The notes under the pieces: generated by a model | The model's input: only the letters and a program-made list of their open reading frames with translations | Told to the model about the DNA's origin: nothing | The model's database searches: none | Source: Lithodes maja | Taxonomy: Eukaryota; Arthropoda; Malacostraca; Decapoda; Lithodidae | NCBI GenBank assembly: GCA_037953745.1 | Contig: JBAKBP010006597.1 | Location: forward strand, 44,695-108,694 | DNA length: 64,000 nucleotides | Direction of reading: 5' to 3' | Position numbers and translations under genes: made by a program | Part shown: positions 1 through 10,790 of the stretch, one piece after another | Layout of the letters: each line of letters opens with the position of its first letter | How positions within the stretch are numbered: position 1 is the first letter of the stretch

Positions 1-264
1 GAGATGGAGGGAGGGAGAGAGAGAGAGAGATATATGAGCGAGAGAGAGAGAGAGAGATATGAGCGAGAGAGAGAGAGAGATATGAGCGAGAGAGAGAGAG
101 AGGGAACGAAAGGGAGAGAGAGATGGAGAGAGAGAGAGAGAGAGAGAGAGATATGAGCGAGAGAGAGAGAGAGAGAGATATGAGCGAGAGAGAGAGAGAG
201 AGAGAAGGGCGGGGGTGAGAGTGAGAAAATGGAAGTGAGAGAATGAGAGAGATAGAACGAAAGG

Positions 265-293
<29 letters not shown>
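1..293. repeat. AG/GA-rich microsatellite tract
   Basis: Almost pure purine sequence made of GAGA runs broken by short GATATGAGC units. ORFs across it are low-complexity and not genes. Similar GA runs recur at 570-625, 1148-1210 and 11311-11413. Confidence 0.95.
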
Positions 294-295
<2 letters not shown>

Positions 296-568
296 AGTTT
301 ATTGAGGGGCTGTATTCACCCTGGTGGGGCACTCCTCGTAAAACGGGAGTCGTTGGAGGGGAGAGAGGCGGTGACTTTAGTTGGGGTTTGGGGTGGGAGG
401 AGGGGGAGTTGGGAGGAGAGAGAGAGAGAGAGAGAGAGAATTAGTTTATTGGGGGGCTGTATTCACCCGGGTGGGGCACTCCTCGTAAAGCGGAAGTTGT
501 TGTGGGGACGGCGCGGTGCCTTTTGTTGGGGTTGGGGGGGGGGGGGGGGGGAGTTGGGAGGAGAGGGA
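294..568. repeat. Two-copy tandem repeat of about 145 bp between GA tracts
   Basis: Two diverged direct copies, at about 294-420 and 441-568. Both start TTAGTTTATT, carry GGGGCTGTATTCACCC and GGGGCACTCCTCGTAAA, and end GGAGTTGGGAGGAGAG followed by a GA run. The second copy has expanded its G-run (about 537-552). No coding or tRNA signal was seen; ORFs on both strands are low-complexity. Confidence 0.8.
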
Positions 569-577
569 GAGGGAGAG

Positions 578-624
<47 letters not shown>

Positions 625-660
625 GAGATGAGAGTGATAGAGTGAGAGGGAGTTTTTGAA
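569..660. repeat. GA microsatellite
   Basis: GAGAGG runs followed by an uninterrupted (GA)n block at about 578-622. Confidence 0.9.
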
Positions 661-1145
661 AACTAGGAATTAAAATGGATAGGCAGCTGGGAGTTGGTGT
701 GGGACAAATCAAAGGAGGTATTTAGACAAGGAGGAGATATTTAAGCTTATAGAGAGGGATTTTTCTATAGCTTGAGTGTGGCAGACCAAGATTTTTGCAA
801 GAAGGATTTAGATAATGGGATGTGGGGATTGTAATTCAGACTGTTCTATATAGTGAGTGTTAGTGAGAGAGACAAATTTGTGTATAAGAGAGATTTATAT
901 GTAAACATAGGTTTGGTAGTTTATAGTAAGAGAGTTATTTAGATGATTTGAAAGAAGGGTGTGAGTAGAGAGAGAGGATGGAGGAATGGGGATAATGAGA
1001 ATTTATAAGGGATATTGGTAATACTAAGTTACAAGATACTGGTGAGGGCAGAGGGGAAAGGCAGCATGCACGGTGGGGTGTGGGGCAGGGGGCGGCGCTC
1101 GGAGCTCGGGAAGACACTTCCTTCTTGTTCGACCGCTAATGATAG

Positions 1146-1147
<2 letters not shown>
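661..1147. other. Unannotated AG-rich spacer
   Basis: Purine-biased unique sequence with no coding motif, TIR or tRNA box that I can recognise. Confidence 0.5.

Positions 1148-1212
<65 letters not shown>
1148..1212. repeat. (GA)n microsatellite
   Basis: About 30 uninterrupted GA units. The ORFs crossing it on both strands are artefacts (ER or LS repeats). Confidence 0.97.
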
Positions 1213-1218
<6 letters not shown>

Positions 1219-1542
1219 TGGGAGCGAGAGCAAGAGAGACTGAAAAAAAGAAAGACGAGATAAACAAAGAATGAAAGAGAGAGACAAGAATTAATGTATT
1301 ATTATACAATTGTATAGATTTTTTTTTAAATATTAATATAGCATTCTACAAGGACATTGATAAACGAGTACGATAATATACAAGCTATCATTCGAGTCCC
1401 ATGATTATTACTATAGTTGCAAGATTAAGTATGCATAAAAGAGGCACAGCAACGTAAACAACCACACTATAACATAGCATTAATCCTCCCAACGTTTTAT
1501 GTTTCACCATCAACTCAAACAGATATGCAGAAAACACACAAA
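1213..1542. other. Unannotated AT-rich spacer
   Basis: AT-rich unique sequence. A 71-codon minus-strand ORF runs across it but has no family motif and its composition is not coding-like. Nothing else was seen. Confidence 0.5.
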
Positions 1543-1546
1543 TTAA

Positions 1547-1807
1547 GGTGGGGGTTTTCTGAACCCCTTTTTCCCTCATGCTTAGCTCCAAATTGAAAGA
1601 CATTTGCTCCCTTAGTTTAGCAATTTTAATATCATTCGTGCCATTTAGGTGTCGATATTCTCCTTCGAATGATAGCGAGCTTGCAGTTTAAGAGGAACCA
1701 GCCTTAGGCCAAGGCATTTCTCTACCGAAAAATGCAAACATTTATATTGAAGGGGGTGCTTGGGGGTATTTTGTTTAAGTTTGATGGAGGTCTAGGGAAG
1801 AAACTGA
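1547..1807 (+). mobile_element. Family B interspersed element (TTAA-GGKGGG type), partial
   Basis: Begins just after TTAA (1543-1546) with GGTGGGGG. It carries the family's landmarks in order: CCCTTTTTCCCTCATG, TGCCATTTAGGTGTCGATA, GATAGCGAGC, CTACCGAAAAATG and TTGATGGAGGTCTAGGG. Other copies lie at 3383-3600, 6108-6470, 12018-12125, 14240-14755, 44505-44866, 45940-46332 and 46505-46855. It is non-coding. The right end is lost in the adjoining tandem repeat. Confidence 0.7.
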
Positions 1808-1930
1808 AAATATATAATACATAATATTAATACAATACAATAAATACAAATATATAATACATAATATTAATACAATACAATAAATACAAATATATAATAC
1901 ATAATATTAATACAATACAATAAATAAAAA
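1808..1930. repeat. 40-bp AT-rich tandem repeat, about 3 units
   Basis: The string TATATAATACATAATATTAA recurs at 1811, 1851 and 1891, giving an exact 40-bp period, then decays into AT-rich sequence to about 1980. Sits at the end of the family B copy. Confidence 0.92.
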
Positions 1931-2103
1931 TAAAGAATAGTATAAATAAAGAAAATAATATAAACACAAATATCTCCATAATTGCTCAGCTCTTGCAAAA
2001 GCTTTATTGCCAAATAATTGTGAACACTTTACTATTATATGACAGAGACATAGCAGTTCCATATGTCTTCCATTACATGTCAAGCAAGTAGCTGCTTAAT
2101 TAA

Positions 2104-2637
2104 CACCTTCAGCACGATGATGCCTTTTACCTTTGATTCTGGCTACAATTAGACGATTGTATGTAGATTAAGAAGGACCTAAGATTTTTCGAGGGTTTGT
2201 TGAGATCGTATTTACCCCTCTGAGTCCAAGAGGTAGATCATAAGATACAAAAAATCGTCTAATTTTTTTTTTTTTTTTTTCTATATTCCAACTTACTTCC
2301 TCTCGGGCATAGGCTGAAAGCCTTAACATTCACCGCTTTACAATGAACAGTGAAGCCCGTGAGGTCTTGTTCCAGTCTAGGGAGTGAGACATGTGAAGCA
2401 CGTAGTGTACAGTACAACGAGCACCTGCCATCTTGCCTTCACATGAGGCACGGTGCTTACTCATGGCCCGAAACGACCCCATCTCTGAAGCCACCTCGTT
2501 CCCGTGCTTCACTGTCTCACCCCCTACACTCGGACTCTCACACTTACACACACACAACGCCACCTGTTGAGCAGATAACTCACCATGGTAAATGGTAACC
2601 AGAATATGAATAAAATTGCGTCATCGTGCTGAAGGGG
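2104..2637. mobile_element. Family A palindromic TTAA element, interrupted by a poly(T)-headed insertion
   Basis: TTAA (2100-2103) is followed by CACCTTCAGCACGATG. The other end, CATCGTGCTGAAGGGG, is followed by TTAA (2638-2641). The internal family motif ATTAGACGATT is at about 2150, and its complement AATCGTCTAAT is at about 2252-2262. There the palindrome is broken by a roughly 320-bp insertion starting with a T17 run (about 2263-2586), and the motif resumes at GGTAACCAGAAT. The TTAA sites and CCY-start TIRs are piggyBac-superfamily hallmarks. No transposase is present. Confidence 0.75.
2263..2586 (-). mobile_element. Probable retroposon (SINE-like) insertion with poly(A) tail on minus strand
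   Basis: It starts with a T-run and splits a family A palindrome at the centre of its conserved motif, so it is a later insertion. About 320 bp, GC-richer than its surroundings, with overlapping ORFs on both strands that carry no domain. I cannot identify a tRNA head or assign a family. Confidence 0.45.
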
Positions 2638-2641
2638 TTAA

Positions 2642-2925
2642 GTATATAATGTTTCGCTAGGTGAACAAATAAAGTCTTGTGTAACAAAATTTTGTCGAGT
2701 AGTAGAACCAATTGATCACATACGAGTTTCAAGTTATAAGGAAGTTGGAGCTGCAGAATTATTATCAGCTAAAATACAGTTAAAGTGTATTATATAAACA
2801 CATAAAGTCGCATTCACCATACACTCTCTCCATCAGAAACCTACAATATTAATGCATTTCTGAAAATATTAACAGACTAACATCGTTCTCAACACCAATA
2901 ACTATCAATGACATTAATGAAAATA
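2642..2925. other. Unannotated AT-rich spacer
   Basis: Unique AT-rich sequence; no feature recognised. Confidence 0.5.
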
Positions 2926-3006
2926 TAGGCTCCTCCGGAGATTCGAGCCCACGACACTACATACACAACTTACATGCTTTAACCATTATACCACCACGTC
3001 CACGAC
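2926..3006 (-). pseudogene. tRNA-like sequence (decayed tRNA or SINE head)
   Basis: On the minus strand, a D-arm/A-box-like TGGTATAATGGTTAAAGC is followed by a weak anticodon stem and loop (loop AAGTTGT, wobble pairs) and a T-arm/B-box-like GGGCTCGAATCTC. The T-stem is mispaired and the acceptor stem does not pair, so it is not a working tRNA. It could be a tRNA pseudogene or the head of a tRNA-derived SINE. Confidence 0.5.
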
Positions 3007-3037
3007 AATTAAAGATTGAGTACGTGACTACTATTAA

Positions 3038-3248
3038 CCCTTTCAAGATCCAATGCGTGTTTCTTTTCCGTGTTGTGGCTATTATTTGACGATTATATTT
3101 AGATTAGGAAGGATAAATGTACTGTATGTCAGAGGGTTAATTGGGATTGTCTTTACCCTTGTCATGCCCACAGATCCTTCTTCAGCGGTATAAATCGTCT
3201 AGTGATAGCCAGAATAAACTGCCAAACTGCGTCATGATCCTCAAAGGG
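3038..3248. mobile_element. Family A palindromic TTAA element, complete
   Basis: 211 bp flanked by TTAA on both sides (3034-3037 and 3249-3252). Ends CCCTTTCAAGATCC and GATCCTCAAAGGG form the TIR. Inside, TTGACGATTATATTTAGATTAG is mirrored by AAATCGTCTAGTGATAGCC, so nearly the whole element can fold into one hairpin. Non-autonomous, piggyBac-like by its TTAA target. Confidence 0.82.
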
Positions 3249-3382
3249 TTAATATGATATTTATGTTTACGGCTCCAACTTCCTTATAGCCTAAAACTCG
3301 CAAGTGGTCAGTTGCATCGTTTGTTGGTTTGTTAAAAGGGATTGTTTATTTATTTGTCGATATTGGTATGTATTTATTATTA

Positions 3383-3600
3383 TTTTAATTTCCTCCCAAA
3401 ACCTCCATCAAGCTTAAAAAAAACGTCCCCAATATCCTCCTTCTAGATAAATGTGTACATTTTTTCTGCAAAAAAAAATGTACCGGCCGAAGATCAGTTC
3501 CTCTTAAATTACAGGCTCGTTATTGCTCGGCATTAACAAATTTAAACCTAAATGGCACAAGAGGTCTTAATATTGACAAAGATATGGGGCGAAAATAAAA
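3383..3600 (-). mobile_element. Family B element, partial, minus orientation
   Basis: Reverse complement of the family landmarks: CCTCCATCAAGCTT, ATGTACCGGCC, TTACAGGCTCG and CCTAAATGGCAC. Inverted relative to the copy at 1547. Non-coding. Confidence 0.65.
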
Positions 3601-4200
3601 CAAGTAATCCGTAATCATCAGGTGTTTTAGTGTTTGCTAATATTTACGCTTTCTTAAAACCTGAGGAGAGCGCCATTGATGTGTTTGAAACGCCCCCAAT
3701 GCGAAAAGATTACCTTCGATTCTGACATCATTCGGTATATTTACCATATAACAAATTATTTTTGCTCCATGTGCGTATGTTTTTACTTATATGATAAACA
3801 TGTGAACAGTGAGGACCAGAAAATAGGTGTAAACAGCAAATATCTAGTGAAAAAAGTATATGTGTGGCGGGAGGGGGTAGATGGAGGCAGGGGAGAGATA
3901 GTGCATCATCCTACCTCTGCAAGGTCTCTGGAGACACTGAGCTGTGTTAGTCATCTCTCTCGAATGTGATAGGGGGGAGGAGGTGTGTAGGGTCGTTACT
4001 CACCATATTTCGGGCAGATATAAGGGAGAAATGATGAATATAAGAGGAAAAATAGCAAATATTTGAGGATGGAGGAAGTGGGGGGAGAAAAGGGGGAAGG
4101 AGAGGGAGAAGGGGTGGGGGTCACATGTTTGGGGGAGGAAGGAAGTACTAGAAAGTGAATATGTCGCTTACTCACGTGTTGCTTCCATTTGAGTGCCCGT
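3601..4200. other. Unannotated spacer with purine-rich patch
   Basis: No gene or element recognised. 3870-4145 is strongly G/A-rich. The 97-codon plus-strand ORF at 3676 has no domain and ordinary AT-rich composition, so I do not call it. Confidence 0.5.
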
Positions 4201-4340
4201 GGAGCGTTTTTATTTATTATTATTGTTATTATTAGTATTATTGTTATTCTTTGTTTTTTGTTTTTCTTATGGACTTTCTTCCATTAGGCCTATTGCATCC
4301 ACTATACAGACACTTTTGTGAGGCCTATCACATTTGCCAG

Positions 4341-6046
4341 TGTTACAATCCAGGTTCTCAAAGACACAGGGCTCTTCAACATTGGACTAGATAATGGCAA
4401 AATGCAACAACGGTAACACTAGATCCAACCCCTGCCTTAACCACTGGAAAACAAAACACCATTACCGCCCTGAGTCGTGCCTGGACAACGAGGTATCCTA
4501 TGACTCGGTAACTGGTGCACACACACTAGGCTGACGCTCAATGAAACAGCCTATTCTCAAACAGTAAAAGATTACTCGATTATGTTACACAAAGAAAAGA
4601 TAGTTAACGTGATTAATTAGCGTTACGGTAGATACTCAAATAACTGGCACTCCTGTATTAAAGAAAGTGCAATGCTAGTCCTGCAACATCAACTGGAAAC
4701 TTCTGAAATAAGTCTGATGCTGGGAAGATGTTCGTAAAGAATCTTGAACAATTATAATGCAGAATACGGGTCACAATAAATGCTAGGACATATAGTAATA
4801 ATAGGCAGGCGAATAATAAAGACTACGCAAAGGTAGTAATGCTCGACAACTAAAGAAATGCTTCGTGACACAACGCAACAGCCTACTAGGGTTGTGCAAC
4901 TCAACAACAACCTCGGCTCAAAAGTGCAGTGAATAATAATGCTGCATACATATAATAATGGGGCTTATCTCTAACCAGTGTCTGCTCAGTTAATAAAGTC
5001 TAGCTGGGGTATCAAGGCAGGGCAACAATGGGCGAGCATGTGGCTCGTAGCCTAACGTTGTCCGAAGGTGGTATAATGAAGATTACGTTATATGACGGGG
5101 ATGCTCTCTTGATAAATCTAGGTCTCTAGTACCTAGCTCTATCCTGGCGATCCCTCAGAAGTCAACACAAAGAGGCAGCACTATGTTGTGAGGGATAGGC
5201 TATGGCCCTCTCACACCACAGCGCTGTGCTCGCAAAGTAAACCCACCCGAAGACAACTTAGGCTCCCACAGTACCTGTCGATGTCGTGCAGGGCTTAGCT
5301 AACACTGCACACATCGGAGACAACGACACAGTAACCTTACCCCTAGTCTAGCTTTAGATAACCAAGAAGAATCACTCAACACCTTGCCAGGGAGACATAT
5401 ACCGGTCTACAACCTTCCCGAGAGAGGACACATACGGAAAAGTCTGTCTCTCAAAACCTCAATAAAGCATAATACCTCCTTAACCTAATACATGGAAATA
5501 TCTGAGAGCTTCGCGTACAATACGACTGGTCGACGGTGAACGTCTATGCTGAAACCAGAAGGGATGTTGAGTTTAATAAAGATTAGAGAATGAGAAAGGA
5601 GAAGTCGAGAGAGAGAAATAGTATGCAAAGTGGCGAGTATGGGGGACAGAATTGCAAAGGATGTAGGCGATACGCGTATCAGGCAAGCTCTGAGCTGGTA
5701 AAGAACACGAGGCCGCGACAGGAAGGGACTAGTTGACCACCCGTCCGCCAACGCCGTCAGCGCCCAAGCGAGCCACATCATAGCTCACCCCGCTGCCAGG
5801 TGTACTCCCTCACCCTCTCTCGCTCGCCTCCCACGCAAGCAACATTTATATTATATCGAATATAAAATATAAGGCACGGTCACAGACCAAAACAAAGACC
5901 ATTTCTAGATTGTCTGTGGAAACACGACACTAATTAAATAAAGCAGATCATTCTAGGACAACTGTAGCCCATCCCCCCATCCTGGCGAGCGCTAGCGAGC
6001 TGCAATGCCCCACGCAACCATTCTGCTAACGCCGGGAGGCGTCACA
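4341..6046 (-). mobile_element. Solo LTR of the Gmr1-like gypsy group
   Basis: A 1706-bp block beginning TGTTACAATCCAGG and ending GGAGGCGTCACA. It is flanked by a perfect 4-bp duplication CCAG (4337-4340 and 6047-6050). Its start aligns with the LTR at 50763: shared GGGCTCTT, ATTGGACTAG, CAACGG and CTAGATCCAACC. Shared internal words include GGCACTCCTG, AAAGAAAGTGCA and CTCTCTTGA. No internal region is attached, so it is best explained by LTR-LTR recombination that deleted the body. Short ORFs inside are not genes. Confidence 0.85.
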
Positions 6047-6107
6047 CCAGGTTAAGTGGGTAGTTTGCTATATTTTGAGGGCTATTTATTTGATTATTAT
6101 TTTCCTC

Positions 6108-6470
6108 GCTAGACTCTATCAAGCCTAAAAAAACACCCTCTAGACCCCCTTTCGAGATAAATTTGTAAAAATAATTGGTATAAAAATGTCCCGGCCAAGG
6201 CTAATTCCTCCTAAAATTACAGGCTCACTATCGCTTGCCAAGAAAAAAATCGACATCTACTGTATATGGCAGGAAAGGTCTTGATATTGTAAACAATGGT
6301 ACATAAGGTCTTAACATCAACAAACAAATGGGGCAAACATAATAAAATTTGAAAACTAATGGGACGAAATATGAGGGAGAGTCCAGAAATAAAATACCTT
6401 CCCTAGAAAGCTGCCGAAACAGGCCCTCTTGGGGGAGGGGGGTTGAAATCAGCCTTCTGGGGCTCAAACA
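6108..6470 (-). mobile_element. Family B element, minus orientation
   Basis: Carries TCTATCAAGCCT, ATGTCCCGGCCAAGG, TTACAGGCTCACTATCGC and ATATGAGGGAGAGTCC, the reverse complements of family B landmarks, in order. The solo LTR lies directly upstream, followed by GTTAAGTGGG. Non-coding. Confidence 0.65.
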
Positions 6471-6495
6471 TCATGACAATATGTTTCCATATTAA

Positions 6496-6701
6496 CCCCT
6501 TGAGGATTATGACGCGATGTAGGAGTTTATTCTGGCTGTCACTTGACGATTTTATACAGCTTAGGAAGGATTTGTGGGAGTTATCAGGGTAAAGACTATC
6601 TCCATTATCACTTTAATTCCCATATACTCTTCTTAATCTGAAAAATTGTCTAATAATAGCCAGAAAACCGAAATGACATGCGTAATGGGATCTTGAAAGG
6701 G
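6496..6701. mobile_element. Family A palindromic TTAA element
   Basis: Left flank TTAA (6492-6495), right flank degenerate ATAA. TIRs are CCCCTTGAGGATTATG and GGGATCTTGAAAGGG. Inner palindrome is TTGACGATTTTAT against AATTGTCTAATAATAGCC. About 206 bp, non-coding. Confidence 0.75.
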
Positions 6702-6751
6702 ATAAATGTAGCAAGCACAATATGTTTACCATCGTGTATTCCATTTATCAC

Positions 6752-6824
6752 ACACACACACACACACACACACACTACCTACCAGTTACCAGTTGTTATA
6801 TAATACTGGGTTATCACTGACTAG

Positions 6825-6860
<36 letters not shown>

Positions 6861-6983
6861 CCTACCAGTTACCAGTTGTTATATAATACTGGGTTATCAA
6901 TGACTAGCTACACACACACACACACTACCTACCAGTTACCAGTTGTTATATAATACTGGGTTATCAATGACTAGCTACACACA
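6752..6983. repeat. CA microsatellite joined to a short unit, three tandem copies
   Basis: Three copies of CTACCTACCAGTTACCAG followed by TTATATAATACTGGGTTATCA and ACTAGCTA (copy starts 6775, 6858 and 6925), each separated by a (CA)n run of different length. Spacing varies only through the CA runs. Confidence 0.92.
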
Positions 6984-8690
6984 CTTTGGTCACATGAATT
7001 TGTACAGTTACTCACATAAATGTATACAGTTACTCATATCGATTTGCACAGTTACTCACATAAATGTGTACAGTTGGCCATATGAATGTGTACAGTTGGC
7101 CACATAAATGTGTACAGTTGGCCACATGAATGTGTACAGTTGGCCACAAATGTGTACAGTTGGCCACATAAATGTGTACAGTTGGCCACATAAATGTGTA
7201 CAGTTGGCCACATAAATGTGTACAGTTGGTCACACGAATGTGTACAGTTGGCCACATAAATGTGTACAGTTGGTCATATAAATTTGCACAGTTGACCACA
7301 TACATTTATACAGTTGGCCATATGAATTGTACAGTTGGCCTCACGAATTTGTACAGTTGGCTAGATAAAATTGTACAGTTCCTCACATGGATTTGCACAC
7401 AGTAGTTTATACAGTTGGCCACATGAATTTGCACAGTTGGCCACATGAATTTGTACAGTTAGCCGGATGAATTTGTACAGTTGGCTAGATTAATTTATAC
7501 AGTTGGCCAGATGAATTTGTACAGTTGGCTAGATGAATTTGTACAGTTGGCTAGATGAATTTGCACAGTTGGCTAGATGAATTCGTACAGTTGGCCGCAT
7601 GAATGTGTACAGTTGGCTAGATGAATTTGTACAGTTGGCCACATGAATGTGTACAGTTGGCCGCATGAATGTGTACAGTTGGCCTCATGAATGTGTACAG
7701 TTGGCCGCATGAATATGTACAGATGGCTAGATGAATTTGTACAGTTGGCCGCATGAATGTGTCCAGTTGGCCGCATGAATGTGTACAGTTGGCCGCATGA
7801 ATGTGTCCAGTTGGCCGCATGAATGTGTACAGTTGGCCGCATGAATGTGTACAGTTGGCCGCATGAATGTGTACAGTTGGCCGCATGAATGTGTCCAGTT
7901 GGCCGCATGAATGTGTCCAGTTGGCCGCATGAATGTGTACAGTTGGCCGCATGAATGTGTCCAGTTGGCCGCATGAATGTGTCCAGTTGGCCGCATGAAT
8001 GTGTACAGTTGGCCGCATGAATGTGTACAGTTGGCCGCATGAATGTGTACAGTTGGCCGCATGAATGTGTACAGTTGGCCGCATGAATGTGTACAGTTGG
8101 CCGCATGAATGTGTACAGTTTGCCGCATGAATGTGTACAGTTTGCCGCATGAATGTGTACAGTTGGCTAGATGAATTTGTACAGTTGGCTAGATGAATTT
8201 GTACAGTTGGTTAAATGAATTTGTACAGTTGGCCGCATGCATTTGTACAGTTGGCTAGATGAATTTGCACAGTTGGCTAGATGAATTTGCACAGTTGGCT
8301 AGATGAATTTGTACAGTTGGCTAGATGAATTTGTACAGTTGGCTAGATGAATTTGTACAGTTGGTTAAATGAATTTGTACAGTTGGCCGCATGCATTTGT
8401 ACAGTTGGCTAGATGAATTTGCACAGTTGGCTAGATGAATTTGCACAGTTGGCTAGATGAATTTGTACAGTTGGCTAGATGAATTTGTACAGTTGGCTAG
8501 ATGAATTTGTACAGTTGGCCACATGAATTTGTACAGATAGCCATATGAATTTGTACAGTTGGTTACATTAATTTGTACAGTTAGCCACATGAATTTGTAC
8601 AGTTGGCTACATTAATTTGTACAGTTAGCCACATGAATTTGTACAGTTTGGCTACATTAATTTGTACAGTTGGCCACAGTAAATTTCATA
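6984..8690. repeat. 22-bp satellite array, about 75-77 units
   Basis: Head-to-tail 22-bp units around GGCCGCATGAATGTGTACAGTT (longest form about 7590-8160). Flanking blocks use GGCTAGATGAATTTGTACAG and GGCCACATAAATGTGTACAG. The middle is homogenised and the edges are degenerate. A 154-bp higher-order block of 7 units is repeated (TTAAATGAA variants at 8211 and 8365). Long minus-strand ORFs arise because the unit lacks stops in that sense and 22 is not a multiple of 3; I do not call them genes. Not a CRISPR array: there are no unique spacers. Confidence 0.97.
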
Positions 8691-9119
8691 CACTCTATGA
8701 TTTTATGTATGGAAGTATAATTAGTGTGATGAACTTACAAGAATATTTCGCTATAAAACTGTCAATTGACCATAACTGTTTCTGTATTACCATTTTAACT
8801 TACAATTTAGGCATACTATTTTTCCTCTCATGCACAAAATCATTTTATGAACGCAATCAAAATTAGTAAATTGAATTAGAAGTGTATTTTTGTATGAAAT
8901 AGTTAGTAAATCCGATCAATTAACGGTTATATAGCATTTTTGTTCTTGTAAGTCAGCCACACTATGTTTACTCCTATACATACATTGAGAGCGTATACAA
9001 AATCATGTTGAAAATGGTACAGTGAAAATCAACAGTTCGTTGGAAACCTTGATGATGTGTGTGGAATCTAGAGAAAGGGGCAATATTTTGACACTTCTAC
9101 GACGTGAAACAAATAGCAC
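8691..9119. other. Unannotated AT-rich spacer
   Basis: AT-rich sequence after the satellite; nothing recognised. Confidence 0.5.
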
Positions 9120-9121
9120 TA

Positions 9122-9330
9122 CACCCTGTTCAAAATAATTACTCCAAAACTCTGGATCATTTACCTCTATATCGCACAAACAACTAGAGCAATTGAACTA
9201 TCATTTATACCATTTGGGAAGGGTTAACCAGGGAATAGGTGTGGACATTTACAGCTGATTTGCTCTAGCCCTTTTTGAGTTACAGAGGTTAGGGTTCACG
9301 ATTTCTGGACTACCTGCTTGGAACAGGGTA
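9122..9330. mobile_element. Tc1/mariner-like MITE
   Basis: About 209 bp with terminal inverted repeats CACCCTGTTC and GAACAGGGTA. Flanked by TA on both sides (9120-9121 and 9331-9332), the target of Tc1/mariner transposases. No ORF. A single copy in this window, so the assignment rests on its ends only. Confidence 0.55.
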
Positions 9331-9332
9331 TA

Positions 9333-9552
9333 GTCACAGGTCAATAATAACACATGAGGACTGTCACGGAAAAATGCGTAATAGATTTAAATTACACAAT
9401 TTATATGTAACCTTGTCTGCGAAACATTTATTTTGACTGTACCTCAAATTTCATATATAACTGTAACATGATTGTCCTGTAACCATTATGAAGGTGAGAG
9501 GGTTAATGCGGGCCAACATACGGTAATTAGCACAATACTATACTATCTTCAT
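9333..9552. other. Unannotated spacer
   Basis: No feature recognised. Confidence 0.5.
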
Positions 9553-10790
9553 TCTTAGGCAACTGCAGGAGAGGTGCTTAGAGAAAAACAGGGAGCTATA
9601 CCTAGACTTTGTAGACCTAGAGAAGGCCTTTGACAGGTACCCAGAGAGGTTGTACAGTGGGTCATGAGAAAACATAAAATAGAGGAATGATTGGTGCTTG
9701 CGGTAACGAAATTGAATGAGGGGTCGTGGGCAGCAGTTAGAGTAATTTAATGGAGGCTTGAGCGAACATTTCCCAGTGAAAGTCGGTGTTCATGAAGCCC
9801 GCGGCTGTTTGTCTTGGTCCTGGAGGCACTGCCAAGGGACTTTAGAACAGGACAAATTGGAGTTGTTATAATGATGACCTATGTCCTTATCACATATAGT
9901 GTACACAAATCAGAGGGAAAGTTTAATAGATGGAAGGAGGGTTTTGCAAACAAGAGATTAAGAGTTAATATAGGTAAAACAAAGGTGTTGCTCAGTGGAG
10001 TAAGGCACGAAACTATGGAAAGAAGTGGAGATTTTCCATGTGCAGTTTATGCGAAAGGGGTGGGAGGTAACTATTCAATGTTTCCCCAGTAATGATTGGG
10101 TGCACAAGAGGTATAGTGGGGTGAGAAGACCTTTGAGAGGAGCACAGACTTTGAATGTGCAGTGTGCAAGGGAGAACTTGTGTTGAATGACTCACCTGAT
10201 AGTATCAATCTTGGCAGTGTAACGCTGGAGTGTGTGAACTTATGCTACTTGGGAGATACAGTTTCTGCCGGAGGCGGTGCTAAAGCTGCCTCCATTGCCA
10301 GAGTCAGAAGCGGCTGGGGAAACTTCAGAGATCTGTTGCTTTTCCTCACCATGAGAGGTCTCCCACTTCACCTGAAAGGTAAGGTGTATGCCTTGTGTTT
10401 TAGAAGTGTAGTGACATATGTCTTGGAATTGTGGCCAGTTAAAATGGAAGATATTAATAGAGTGGAACAGTGTGAAAAGAGAATGGAGATGGATATTTGT
10501 GGTAAACCCCAGGGATGTGGTAGCAAGTAAGGAACTAAGGAGGTGTCTGGGCAATAGAATTATCAGTGGGGCGATGCGTAGGTGTAGGTTGGGTTGGTTT
10601 GGACATCTGAAGAGAATGGGTGATCAAAACTGGGTGAGAAAATACCGAACTATGAACATGGGGGGAACTACGCATAGGGGTAGACCTAGAGAGACATTGG
10701 TTCGGATACTTCGTTCCGATCTTAATATAAGAAACCTAATGATAGAAGCAACTGAGAACAAGGCCACCAGGAATGCCGCCATTTAGGACG
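9553..10790 (+). pseudogene. LINE reverse transcriptase pseudogene
   Basis: Reading with frame changes and stops gives the RT core YLDFVDLEKAFDR near 9597. A palm/thumb-like stretch RWKEG-RVNIGKTKVLLSG follows near 9930-9995. Then come CYLGDTVSAGGGA near 10243 and RRCRLGWFGHLKRM-GRPRET near 10577-10700, the usual C-terminal tail of this LINE type. The YADD/FADD motif is damaged and at least three frameshifts separate the open pieces (9814-10092, 10162-10530, 10418-10786). Related in type, not closely in sequence, to the APE-type LINE at 36751. Non-functional. Confidence 0.8.

Noticed and set aside
2926..3006. Functional tRNA gene
   Set aside because: Acceptor and T stems do not pair; only boxes and a weak anticodon arm remain.
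7573..8150. Three overlapping minus-strand ORFs of 133-177 codons rich in Cys/His, looking like a repeat protein
   Set aside because: They are frame-shifted readings of the 22-bp satellite; no start context, domain or unique sequence.
6984..8690. Regular short repeats suggestive of a CRISPR array
   Set aside because: Units are directly adjacent with no spacers, and the genome is eukaryotic.
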